In this document: one piece after another, positions 26,547 to 34,200 of the stretch | Layout of the letters: each line of letters opens with the position of its first letter | How positions within the stretch are numbered: the first letter of the stretch is position 1 | NCBI GenBank assembly: GCA_047610385.1 | Contig: JBLGAC010000013.1 | Coordinates: forward strand, 1 to 64,000 | Direction: 5' to 3' | Source: JBOCEF01 sp047610385 | Lineage (GTDB): Bacteria; Pseudomonadota; Alphaproteobacteria; Rhodobacterales; Rhodobacteraceae | DNA: 64,000 nucleotides | The notes under the pieces: model-generated | What the model saw: the letters and a program-made list of their open reading frames with translations, nothing else | Databases searched by the model: none | Told to the model about the DNA's origin: nothing | Program-made: the position numbers and the translations under genes

Positions 26547-28145
26547 ATGCAGAATGATTTTGACCTCCGATTCCTGATTTCGGTGTTTATCCGCCGGTTT
26601 CCGGTCTTTATCCTTGTCTCGGTGCTGGTATTCGGCGCTGCGACTGGTGTTGCCGTGGTGTTGCCGCCGGTCTATCAGGCTGCGGCAACGATGCTCGTGA
26701 TCTCGCAGCAGATCCCGAGCGCGCTGGCCCAGTCGACCGTCACGGTCGACGCGGTGGAGCGCCTTAAGGTCATCGAAAAGCAGCTGATGGTGCGCGACAC
26801 GCTGCTCGCGATTGAGGAACAGTTCCGCGTTTTCCCCAACCGCAGCACCATGTCACCCAGCGAGCTGGTCGAGGCCATGCGCACCGCGACGAACTTCAGC
26901 CAGGCGCGGCTTGGCGGCGACCGGCGTGGGGAGGGGGGGGCACTGGCGTTTACCATCTCGTTCCTGGCAACCTCACCGCAGGTGTCTGCCCGCGTCACCA
27001 ACGAATTCGTCACCCGGATTCTGGAACGCAACGTCAAGCTGCGCACCAGCCGTGCTGCTGGCACCTCGGCGTTCTTCGAACAGCAGGTGGCCCGGCTTGA
27101 GGCTGAGCTGACCAAGCTTGAGCTCGACATCGTCAGCTTCAAGCGCGAAAACGCCGACAGCCTGCCCGAAACGCTCAATTACCGGCGCGACCGTCTTGGC
27201 CTTCTCAGCCAGACCCGTCAGTTGCGTGAGCGTGAGCGGACCAATCTCAGGGACCAGCGCGACATCCTGATGGAGGCGCAGGCCAACCCAAGTTTCAATG
27301 GGCTGGTCACCATGACGCCGGAACAGCAGAGCCTGCTGGAGCTTAAGCGTCTGCGGGTGATGCGCCGCGCGATCCTTTCCGAAACCCATCCTGAGATCCG
27401 GGCCCTCGACAGCCGCATCAGCGCGCTGACAGGCGTGGTTGAAGACCAGGCTGAGGCTATGACCGGCGAGAATGGTGAGCTGGCGATGAGCCTGATGAAC
27501 AGCCCGCTGGGGCGTGAACTGGCAACCATCGACAAGCGGATCGAAGGCCTCAACGATGAAATCGCCAGCCTGACCTCTGAGGTCGAAGACCTGCAGAAAA
27601 CCGTCAACGAGACGCCGAACATCGAAATGGCGCTGCGCACGCTGAACCGTGAATATGATGGTCTGCGCGCAGAATTCCAAGGCGCTCGGGGCAAACTGTC
27701 CAGCGCCGCGACCGGTGAGGAGCTGGAGCTAAAGCAGCAGGCCGAACGTTTTGACGTGGTGGAACAGGCGACTGTGCCTGAGCAGCCCAAAAGCCCCAAT
27801 CGCCCGCTGATCATGATGGCAGGCGCGGTGGGTGGCGTGGGGCTTGGCCTCGCGATCATCATCTTGTTGGAGCTGATGAATCAGGCGATCCGCCGCCCGT
27901 CTGAGCTGGCCCGCATCGACATCGTCGCGATCGCCATCGTGCCCTATATCTACACTGAGCGAGAGGCCCGCGCGCGCCGTCGTCTGCGCATTGGCATCGT
28001 TCTGGGGGCATTGGCGTTGATCGGGATCGGTGCCTATGTGGTGCATTATCACTATCTGCCGCTCGACCTTCTGTTTGAGAACCTGCTGCAGAAAGCCAGG
28101 ATCAACACAGCGATCGAAATGATCCGCTCGCGGCTGAATTTCTAA
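26547..28145 (+). CDS. Wzz-type polysaccharide chain-length determinant
   Basis: This inner-membrane co-polymerase of about 532 residues has an N-terminal membrane helix (about 12-32), a long periplasmic coiled coil with several charged heptads (about 160-380), and a Pro-rich motif before the second helix (PEQPKSPNRPLIMMAG). An extra C-terminal helix follows near residue 485. It lacks a fused tyrosine kinase; the kinase-like ATPase is the next gene. An in-frame TTG at 26520 with AAGG upstream is an alternative start. Confidence 0.88.
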   Translation: MQNDFDLRFLISVFIRRFPVFILVSVLVFGAATGVAVVLPPVYQAAATMLVISQQIPSALAQSTVTVDAVERLKVIEKQLMVRDTLLAIEEQFRVFPNRSTMSPSELVEAMRTATNFSQARLGGDRRGEGGALAFTISFLATSPQVSARVTNEFVTRILERNVKLRTSRAAGTSAFFEQQVARLEAELTKLELDIVSFKRENADSLPETLNYRRDRLGLLSQTRQLRERERTNLRDQRDILMEAQANPSFNGLVTMTPEQQSLLELKRLRVMRRAILSETHPEIRALDSRISALTGVVEDQAEAMTGENGELAMSLMNSPLGRELATIDKRIEGLNDEIASLTSEVEDLQKTVNETPNIEMALRTLNREYDGLRAEFQGARGKLSSAATGEELELKQQAERFDVVEQATVPEQPKSPNRPLIMMAGAVGGVGLGLAIIILLELMNQAIRRPSELARIDIVAIAIVPYIYTEREARARRRLRIGIVLGALALIGIGAYVVHYHYLPLDLLFENLLQKARINTAIEMIRSRLNF

Positions 28146-28185
28146 GACGTCCCTGACGGATTGACCAAGGTGAAGGAGCGTTCCG

Positions 28186-29010
28186 ATGGAGCGGATCAAG
28201 GCTGCGATCTCAAAGGCGAAGGGCACGCGCGCAGGCGAGGGGCCCCAGACGGTCCGTGGCCCCGCGACCCCAACGCTGGGCCAACGCGATGTGACGCCGG
28301 AAGGGTGGAACGCGCTGCCGGTCAAGCAGCTGAACGAGGACGCCTTGCGCAACGCACGAATCGTCACCCATCACAAGGACAACGTCGCCCATGTGGCGTT
28401 CGACATCCTGCGCACCAAGCTTCTGAAGCTGATGGAGCGCAACGGTTGGAACTCCATCGCCATCACCTCACCCAGCCAGGCCTGTGGCAAGACCATGATT
28501 GCGACCAATCTTGCGTTCAGCTTTGCGCGTCAGGGTGGCGTGCGTGTGGTGCTGTGCGACGTCGACCTCAAGCGCCCGGCGATACGCAAGGTGCTGGGGT
28601 CGAACGCGTCGACCTCCATGGGTGACTTTCTGTCTGGCGTTGGGGGCGTGGCGGATCATTTCGTGCGCTACACCGACACGCTGGCGGTCTGCGTCACTGG
28701 CCAGGCCATGCGCCATTCCGCCGAGGTGGTGCAGAATGAAACCGCCTTCGACGCGATCGCAGAGCTGAAACGTCAACTGCGCCCCAACATCATCATCTAC
28801 GATCTGCCGCCGATGATGGCGTCGGATGATGCGATTTCATTCATGGCGCATGTGGATTGTGTGCTGTTGATCGCGGCCTCTGGCACCAGTTCGCTGCGCG
28901 AGGTCGATGATTGCGAAAGCCAGCTGTCAGACCTGACCCATGTGGCTGGGGTGGTGCTGAACAAGTACGATGTCGAAAGCGACCGCTACTACGATTACGA
29001 TTACAACTGA
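28186..29010 (+). CDS. BY-kinase-like ATPase (CpsD/CapB type) of the EPS locus
   Basis: The 274-residue cytosolic P-loop protein has Walker A SPSQACGKT (95-103), Walker A' VVLCDVDLKRP (about 121-131), and Walker B IIIYDLPP (202-209). The C-terminus is a tyrosine cluster (DRYYDYDYN), the expected autophosphorylation site of bacterial tyrosine kinases. It pairs with the Wzz-like protein encoded just upstream. Its stop codon is the first base triplet of a 20-bp inverted repeat. Confidence 0.87.
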   Translation: MERIKAAISKAKGTRAGEGPQTVRGPATPTLGQRDVTPEGWNALPVKQLNEDALRNARIVTHHKDNVAHVAFDILRTKLLKLMERNGWNSIAITSPSQACGKTMIATNLAFSFARQGGVRVVLCDVDLKRPAIRKVLGSNASTSMGDFLSGVGGVADHFVRYTDTLAVCVTGQAMRHSAEVVQNETAFDAIAELKRQLRPNIIIYDLPPMMASDDAISFMAHVDCVLLIAASGTSSLREVDDCESQLSDLTHVAGVVLNKYDVESDRYYDYDYN

Positions 29011-29089
29011 CGCGATCGGGGCGCAGGGTGGGCCTGATGCGGACCTGAAGGGGCCGCGATGGGCCGGCGCTGCGCCCCGATCGCGTCAG
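29007..29089. repeat. Intergenic palindromic repeat, copy A (bidirectional terminator-like)
   Basis: CTGACGCGATCGGGGCGCAG at 29007-29026 is the exact reverse complement of 29070-29089, giving a 20-bp stem with a 43-nt interior. Both convergent genes use the TGA within the arms as their stop codon. The segment 29014-29063 is about 90% identical (45 of 50) to 54647-54696, so this is a dispersed element and not just a terminator. Confidence 0.75.
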
Positions 29090-30222
29090 ATGTGCTCGAT
29101 GCCAAACAGCGGCAGGTGCGGCGCTGCGGCGCGCAATTCCCGTGCCAGCCCCGCCCGGAACGCCGCTGCGCCAAAGCCGCCCGCATGGGCCACGATGCGC
29201 GCCGGGTCCAGCGTGTCTTCCAGATCCGCCTCGAACCGCTCAATGGCCACGCGCAGGCCTGCCGCGCTTTGTTCATTGAACAGAACGCCGGTCTCGCCGT
29301 CGATCACCGTGTCCAGCGCCCCGCCTTTGCCGAGCGCGATCACTGGGCGCCCGCAGGCCATCGCCTCCAAGGGCACGATGCCGAAATCTTCGACGCCGGG
29401 GAACAGCAGCGCGCGGCAATCTTGATACAGCGCCGCCATCTCAGCATCCCCAACCCGGCCGAGGAATTCCACATTCGCAGGCGCTGTCGCCTCAAGCTTC
29501 GCGCGCTCAGACCCTGATCCGACCACCTTCAACTTGCGGTCCGTGCCGCGCACAGCCTCGATCGCCAAGTCGGCGCGCTTGTAGGGCGCAAGCTCCGACA
29601 GGAACAGATAGAAGCCACCCTTTCCCCCTGGCCCCGGCTGATAGGCGTCCAGATCCACCGGCGGATGGACGACTGACGCTTCGCGCCCCCAGCAGCGCCG
29701 CACGCGCCGGGCGACGAAATTGGAATTGGCGACAATGCGGTCCACACGTTGCGCGCTGGTCGTATCCCAGGTGCGCAGCCCCATCACGGCGGCAGAAAAT
29801 GCCCACCGCGCGATCCGCCCCTGACCGGCCTTGTAGGCGTGATACTGATCCCAGATATACCGCATCGGCGAATGGCAGTAGCACAGATGCACCGCATCGG
29901 GCGGCACGATCACGCCCTTGGCAGGCCCACTTTCGGATGAGATAACAAGGTCATAGCCGCTCAGATCCAGCTCCTCGAGCGCGCGGGGCATCAAGGGCAG
30001 GTATTTCTGATAATGCTTCCGCCCACCCGGCATCCGGGCGATGAAGGTCTCGGTGATCTTGTGGCGGCGCAGCAGCGGGCTGATGTTTTCGGGGATGCAG
30101 GCATGGGTGTAGATGTCCGCGTCGGGGAACATCAGGCACATCTGCTCCAACACGCGCTCTCCGCCGCGCATTCCGATCAGCCAATAATGAATGATGGCCA
30201 CGCGCATGGGGGCGCGGGTCAC
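29086..30222 (-). CDS. GT4-family glycosyltransferase
   Basis: This 378-residue GT-B fold enzyme has the C-terminal motif EDFGIVPLE (Glu278 and Glu286), the EX7E signature of GT4 retaining transferases. The N-terminal MRVAIIHYWLIGMRGGERVLE and VHLCYCHSPMRYIWDQY resemble mannosyl- or galactosyl-transferases of EPS loci. The start is GTG at 30222 with GGAG 7 nt upstream; an ATG at 30207 is an alternative without a ribosome site. It probably adds a sugar to the repeat unit begun by the ExoY-like enzyme. Confidence 0.88.
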   Translation of the reverse strand: MTRAPMRVAIIHYWLIGMRGGERVLEQMCLMFPDADIYTHACIPENISPLLRRHKITETFIARMPGGRKHYQKYLPLMPRALEELDLSGYDLVISSESGPAKGVIVPPDAVHLCYCHSPMRYIWDQYHAYKAGQGRIARWAFSAAVMGLRTWDTTSAQRVDRIVANSNFVARRVRRCWGREASVVHPPVDLDAYQPGPGGKGGFYLFLSELAPYKRADLAIEAVRGTDRKLKVVGSGSERAKLEATAPANVEFLGRVGDAEMAALYQDCRALLFPGVEDFGIVPLEAMACGRPVIALGKGGALDTVIDGETGVLFNEQSAAGLRVAIERFEADLEDTLDPARIVAHAGGFGAAAFRAGLARELRAAAPHLPLFGIEHI

Positions 30223-30264
30223 GCGCAGGCTCCGTCGATCAGGGGGGTCATCGGTTCGCGCGGC

Positions 30265-30954
30265 TCACTTGCCCGTTGGTCGCACGATCACGCCCGCAGT
30301 GCGCGCAATGATCGACAGGTCCAGAGCGAGCGACATGCGGCGCAGGTAATCAACATCCAGCGCCACGCGCTCGGCATAGCTGACCTCATTGCGGCCAGAA
30401 ACCTGCCACAGTCCGGTGATGCCGGGGCGCATGGCGCAATAGGCGCTGCGCGAAATGCCGTATTTGCCCAGCTCATCCGCCGTGACGGGGCGCGGGCCGA
30501 CAAAGCTCATCTCGCCGATCAGCACGTTCCAGATCTGCGGCAGTTCATCCAGGCTGGTGCGCCGCATGATGTCGCCGATGCGGGTGATGCGCGGGTCGTC
30601 GTTCAGCTTGCGCTCAGCGTCCCATTCGGCGGCGGCGGCGGGGTTCAGGTTCAGATACGCGGCCAGGCGGGATTCCGCGTCGGGCACCATGGTGCGGATC
30701 TTCCAGCACCGGAACATGCGTCCGCCGCGCCCGACCCGCGCGTGGCCAAACATCGGAAAGCTGCGGTCATGGGCGTAAACGAAGGCACAAAGCAGCAGGA
30801 CCGTGATGCCGATGATCGGCAGAAGGGCGACGGCCAGCAGAATGTCGAAGGTGCGTTTCCCGAATTTGCGATAGCGGCTCGCAGGAGCGGCGTCCCTGCC
30901 AAGGGCAAGAGCGTCGGCCCCACCAAAATTCCGTTCGTAGCGAATATCCGCCAT
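30265..30954 (-). CDS. ExoY-like undecaprenyl-phosphate sugar phosphotransferase
   Basis: This bacterial sugar transferase of about 229 residues initiates repeat-unit synthesis on the lipid carrier at the inner membrane. After a hydrophobic helix (FDILLAVALLPIIGITVLLL) come the conserved KIRTM, RITRIGDIMRRTSLDELPQ and EMSFVGPRP motifs and the GITGLWQVSGR end motif. GAGG 6 nt before ATG 30954 favours that start over upstream ATG and TTG codons. It is divergent from the OPX gene. Confidence 0.92.
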   Translation of the reverse strand: MADIRYERNFGGADALALGRDAAPASRYRKFGKRTFDILLAVALLPIIGITVLLLCAFVYAHDRSFPMFGHARVGRGGRMFRCWKIRTMVPDAESRLAAYLNLNPAAAAEWDAERKLNDDPRITRIGDIMRRTSLDELPQIWNVLIGEMSFVGPRPVTADELGKYGISRSAYCAMRPGITGLWQVSGRNEVSYAERVALDVDYLRRMSLALDLSIIARTAGVIVRPTGK

Positions 30955-31259
30955 ATCCATCCTCAAACCCTATTTAGGATGCGCCGTCCGCGAAACCGCG
31001 GCCCCTTCGACGCCTTCCTAATCCACAGGTAATCCCCAGCGTCCAATTGAGATCAAAACTCCCTAAAATTCAAGTTTGATTCCCGGTTAACAAAAGGTTT
31101 TGGGCGATTGAGGACGTTTGGCCGCTGTGATCCCGGGGCTTCCGCAGCGCTCAGCCCGGATTGTCGGGGGTCTCCGCCGCGCCACACTTGGCATGGGAAA
31201 TGGGGGCAGGGATGTTCGCGCTACTGCTTTTTGCCGCCCGATGGTATGTAATCTGACCA

Positions 31260-31284
31260 AGCGGCAAACAAACCGCTGTTTTTT
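31260..31284 (+). promoter_or_regulatory. Short hairpin with T-run in the OPX leader
   Basis: AGCGG (31260-31264) and CCGCT (31273-31277) are followed by GTTTTTT, ending 30 nt before the OPX start codon. The stem is only 5 bp, so attenuation is speculative. The rest of the 347-nt gap between the divergent ExoY-like and OPX genes is relatively AT-rich (31040-31110) and presumably holds both promoters. Confidence 0.3.
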
Positions 31285-31313
31285 AAACGGAACTTCTGGG
31301 GCGAAGAAATCGC

Positions 31314-32870
31314 ATGAGCAATAAACTTATCGTGGCAATGCTCGCGCTGACGCTGGGCGGCTGCGGGGCCATTTATACCTCTCCGTCGGTGACCGACGGG
31401 CTGGACGGAAGCATGGATGTCCGGGTGGTCGCCATGACGTTCTCCGCCACGTCGGAGGCGAATCTGTCGCCCTATGTTCCGGCCCGTCTGCCGCCGTATT
31501 TCCGGCCAGAGCCGTCGGACCCGGCCCCTAAGCTGGGTCTTGGCGGTGCTGGCGTGATGCCAAACTTGCCCGATGCGAACGCGCTTTCGGCGCGCCGCAG
31601 CGCGGCAGAAACGCTTAGCCGTGCGCTGCCGCCGGCCGCGACTCAGGCGACCCGACCGCCCGGACAGGCCGCGCTGCGCCTGCCCCCGGCGGGCGAGGCG
31701 CAGCCCTACCGCATCGGCGTTGCCGACGTGGTGCTGCTGTCGGCCAACACCGCGGGCGCCACGCTGAACGACGTGCCTGCGCTGATCGCGGCGCAGAATC
31801 GGCGTCAGGGCTATATCGTGCAGGATGACGGGGCGATCGCGGTGCCTGATGTCGGCCGCGTGCGGATCGGCGGCCTGACGCTTGAGGAATCTGAGGCGGC
31901 GATCTTCCAGGCGCTGGTCAGCCAGCGGCTTGACCCGACCTTCAGCCTTGAGATCGCGGAATTCAATTCCCAGCGTGTGTCGGTTGGCGGCGCGGTCAAA
32001 TCGCCCGAACTGGCGCCGATCACCCTCAAACCCCTATATCTGTCTGAGGCGCTTCAGCTCGCGGGTGGCGTGGCCGCCTCCGATCCCGACTATGTGCTGG
32101 TCCGTCTGTTCCGCAACGGCGAGGTTTATCAGGCCCCGCTGCGCCGCCTTTATGCCGATGGCGGGCTGAACGATGTGCTGCTGCGCGATGGGGATTCGGT
32201 GTTCGTCGACACCCAGTACGACATCGACAGCGCGCGGTCTTATTTCGAAGAACAGCTGCGCCTGCGCGACGCTGAATTGCGTGAGCAGGAATTCGCCTTC
32301 CGTCAGACCCAAGGCGAGATTGACGAGGTGCGCCTTGCCTCTACCCTCGCGCAGTTCGAATTCCAGCGCGCGCAGCTTCAGCAACAGCTGGTGCGGATGC
32401 GGATTGATGTGGCCACTTACAACGCGCAGCGCGGCAGCGTTGTGCGGACCGACGCCTCTGACGCACGCGCGGCGTTCAAGGACCGGTTGGAGCTTGGCGC
32501 GGTCAAGCGTGACTATGCCTATATCGCGGGCGAAGTGCGCAAACCCGCGCGCATGGAGCTGCCGTTTGAAACCCGCGCGTCGCTTGCCGATCTGCTGTTC
32601 AAGGACGGTGGGATCGACATGAAGTCCGCTGACTACGCCGAAATCTATGTGCTGCGCCGCAGCCTTCGGCCAGAAGAAGCTGGCGGCGTGACCGCCTATC
32701 ACCTCGACGCCGCCAATGCCGCGGCGCTGACCGAAGCGGCGGTGTTTGAACTTCGGCCCAACGACGTTGTGTTCGTCGCCGAACAGCCGGTCACCACCTG
32801 GAACCGTGTGCTGAGCCAGCTGACCCCGCAGCTCTTCCTGCAGGCAGTCAACTCGGCAGGGGGTATTTAA
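31314..32870 (+). CDS. Outer-membrane polysaccharide export protein (Wza/OPX family)
   Basis: This 518-residue lipoprotein (Cys17 in LGGC) has a Pro-rich linker, the poly-export domain (YRIGVADVVLLSANTAG, from about 139), and an SLBB domain near 220-300 (VSVGGAVKSPELAPITLKPLYLSEALQLAGG region). A coiled-coil insert at about 305-385 (FEEQLRLRDAELREQEFAFR) precedes a second SLBB-like segment (YIAGEVRKPARMELP). It forms the outer-membrane exit channel for the exopolysaccharide. Confidence 0.92.
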   Translation: MSNKLIVAMLALTLGGCGAIYTSPSVTDGLDGSMDVRVVAMTFSATSEANLSPYVPARLPPYFRPEPSDPAPKLGLGGAGVMPNLPDANALSARRSAAETLSRALPPAATQATRPPGQAALRLPPAGEAQPYRIGVADVVLLSANTAGATLNDVPALIAAQNRRQGYIVQDDGAIAVPDVGRVRIGGLTLEESEAAIFQALVSQRLDPTFSLEIAEFNSQRVSVGGAVKSPELAPITLKPLYLSEALQLAGGVAASDPDYVLVRLFRNGEVYQAPLRRLYADGGLNDVLLRDGDSVFVDTQYDIDSARSYFEEQLRLRDAELREQEFAFRQTQGEIDEVRLASTLAQFEFQRAQLQQQLVRMRIDVATYNAQRGSVVRTDASDARAAFKDRLELGAVKRDYAYIAGEVRKPARMELPFETRASLADLLFKDGGIDMKSADYAEIYVLRRSLRPEEAGGVTAYHLDAANAAALTEAAVFELRPNDVVFVAEQPVTTWNRVLSQLTPQLFLQAVNSAGGI

Positions 32871-32939
32871 CCTTCCGCGGTCATAGTCTGCGCACACAGA
32901 CGCTCTGACGTGAGGGGGGGAAGCCCCGCATCAGGGACA

Positions 32940-32977
32940 GAACGGGCGCCGGGGGCAACCTTGGCGCCCGTTCGCTT
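32940..32977 (+). terminator. Rho-independent terminator after the OPX gene
   Basis: GAACGGGCGCC (32940-32950) and GGCGCCCGTTC (32963-32973) make a perfect 11-bp stem with a 12-nt loop, followed by GCTTTT. No gene is supported in the remaining 32978-33294 interval. Confidence 0.8.
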
Positions 32978-33294
32978 TTGAACGCCGGGCTGTGCCCAGC
33001 CGTCAGAAAAGGTTGGAAGGCGCCTCGTTTCAACGCCGCCACCATCCGGGGGCACCAGTTCAAAGCTGATGCACTGGGTCCGCCGCGCGGGCAAAGGGCA
33101 TCGGCTGCACGCCCCGCCTTGCGGCAGATTGCTTTGCAGTCGCCTGCCGGGCGCTGCCACAATCGGCTGCGGCCCATTTCATCGCCTCTCCAGAACACTC
33201 CTGAGGCGCAAAACACCCGATTGCTGCATCAAATTGGGGCGTTTTCGAAGGCTGCTTTTTCTTATGGATGATTGCGACGAACCGTGTCCCCGGC

Positions 33295-34080
33295 TCAGTC
33301 CTCAGCGCTGAGGAAATGGGCATTCCCGTCCGACAGCCGCACCGCGGTCAGCTTGCCTGAAAAATACGCCCCGGTGTCGACCGGTATGCGGCCGCGGGTC
33401 AGTTCCCCCTCATCGACCACATAATGGCCGTGGCAGACCCAGACGCCGTCGTCGCGCAGGTGGCTGAACAGCGTCCGTGTGCCCCAGACCAGCGTGTGCG
33501 GCGATTGCACTGAGGTTGGCAGCGACGGGTCCGCCCCGGCATGGGCGAAGAACACGCCGCCGAACCGTGCCTGGATCGGCAGGCGTACAAGCGCGTCCAC
33601 ATGGGGCCCCATCGCTTCGGCCAATTTTGCGGCGGCATTGGTCAGCGCGGCGGCGTCGGCACTGGCGGTCACGCCGCCAACGCCATAGCTCAGCAACGTC
33701 TGCAACCCACCGGAGCGCAGCCACCGCGCGCCTTCTTCGGCGGGGTGGCGCAGGAAATCGAGCAGCATTTCTTCGTGGTTGCCGCGCAGCATCACCACCT
33801 CGCCGTCGATGTCGCCGGGATCGTGCGCCAGATTGAACAGGAAATCGAGCACCTGACGGCTTTGTTCCCCGCGGTCGATATAGTCGCCCATGAACACCAG
33901 CCGGGGCGATGTGATCCCCACATCCTGCGCGTCAGCGATCACTTTGCGCATCAGCGGCACCAGCAGATCGAACCGGCCATGGATGTCGCCAATGGCATAG
34001 GTCGGCCGGTCGATGACCAGCGGTGCGTCGAACACCGGGACCACCTCGGGTCCGAACAGCCGCCTGATGATCCCGCGCAT
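33295..34080 (-). CDS. PPP-family serine/threonine-type metallophosphatase
   Basis: The 261-residue cytosolic phosphatase has the three metal-binding motifs of the PPP family in order: GDIHG at 31-35, GDYIDRG at 65-71 and RGNHE at 99-103. Relatives include bacteriophage lambda phosphatase and ApaH-like enzymes. Its place beside the EPS locus suggests, without proof, a regulatory role towards the tyrosine-kinase-like ATPase or another phosphoprotein. Confidence 0.9.
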   Translation of the reverse strand: MRGIIRRLFGPEVVPVFDAPLVIDRPTYAIGDIHGRFDLLVPLMRKVIADAQDVGITSPRLVFMGDYIDRGEQSRQVLDFLFNLAHDPGDIDGEVVMLRGNHEEMLLDFLRHPAEEGARWLRSGGLQTLLSYGVGGVTASADAAALTNAAAKLAEAMGPHVDALVRLPIQARFGGVFFAHAGADPSLPTSVQSPHTLVWGTRTLFSHLRDDGVWVCHGHYVVDEGELTRGRIPVDTGAYFSGKLTAVRLSDGNAHFLSAED

Positions 34081-34108
34081 TAAGTCTCCTGCCGGCTCAG
34101 GGCCGGGG

Positions 34109-34162
34109 TGTCGTTTTGCCCCTGTCCAGGGGCGCTGTCGTTTTGCCCCTGTCCAGGGGCGG
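34109..34162. repeat. Two tandem 27-nt repeats, each with a hairpin
   Basis: The 27-nt unit beginning TGTCGTTTTGCCCCTG occurs twice back to back (34109-34135 and 34136-34162), differing only in the last base. Each copy holds GCCCCTG-TC-CAGGGGC, a 7-bp hairpin. They lie between the end of the molybdenum hydroxylase gene and the start of the phosphatase gene. Confidence 0.75.
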
Positions 34163-34185
34163 GGCCGCGCGTGATGCGCGGCCCC
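34161..34185 (-). terminator. 10-bp hairpin after the molybdenum hydroxylase gene
   Basis: GGGGCCGCGC (34161-34170) and GCGCGGCCCC (34176-34185) form a perfect stem with a 5-nt loop, 15 nt downstream of the hydroxylase stop on the minus strand. Together with the two tandem hairpins it makes three stem-loops in about 75 nt. Confidence 0.65.
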
Positions 34186-34200
34186 AAAGGGTCCGCGCGG

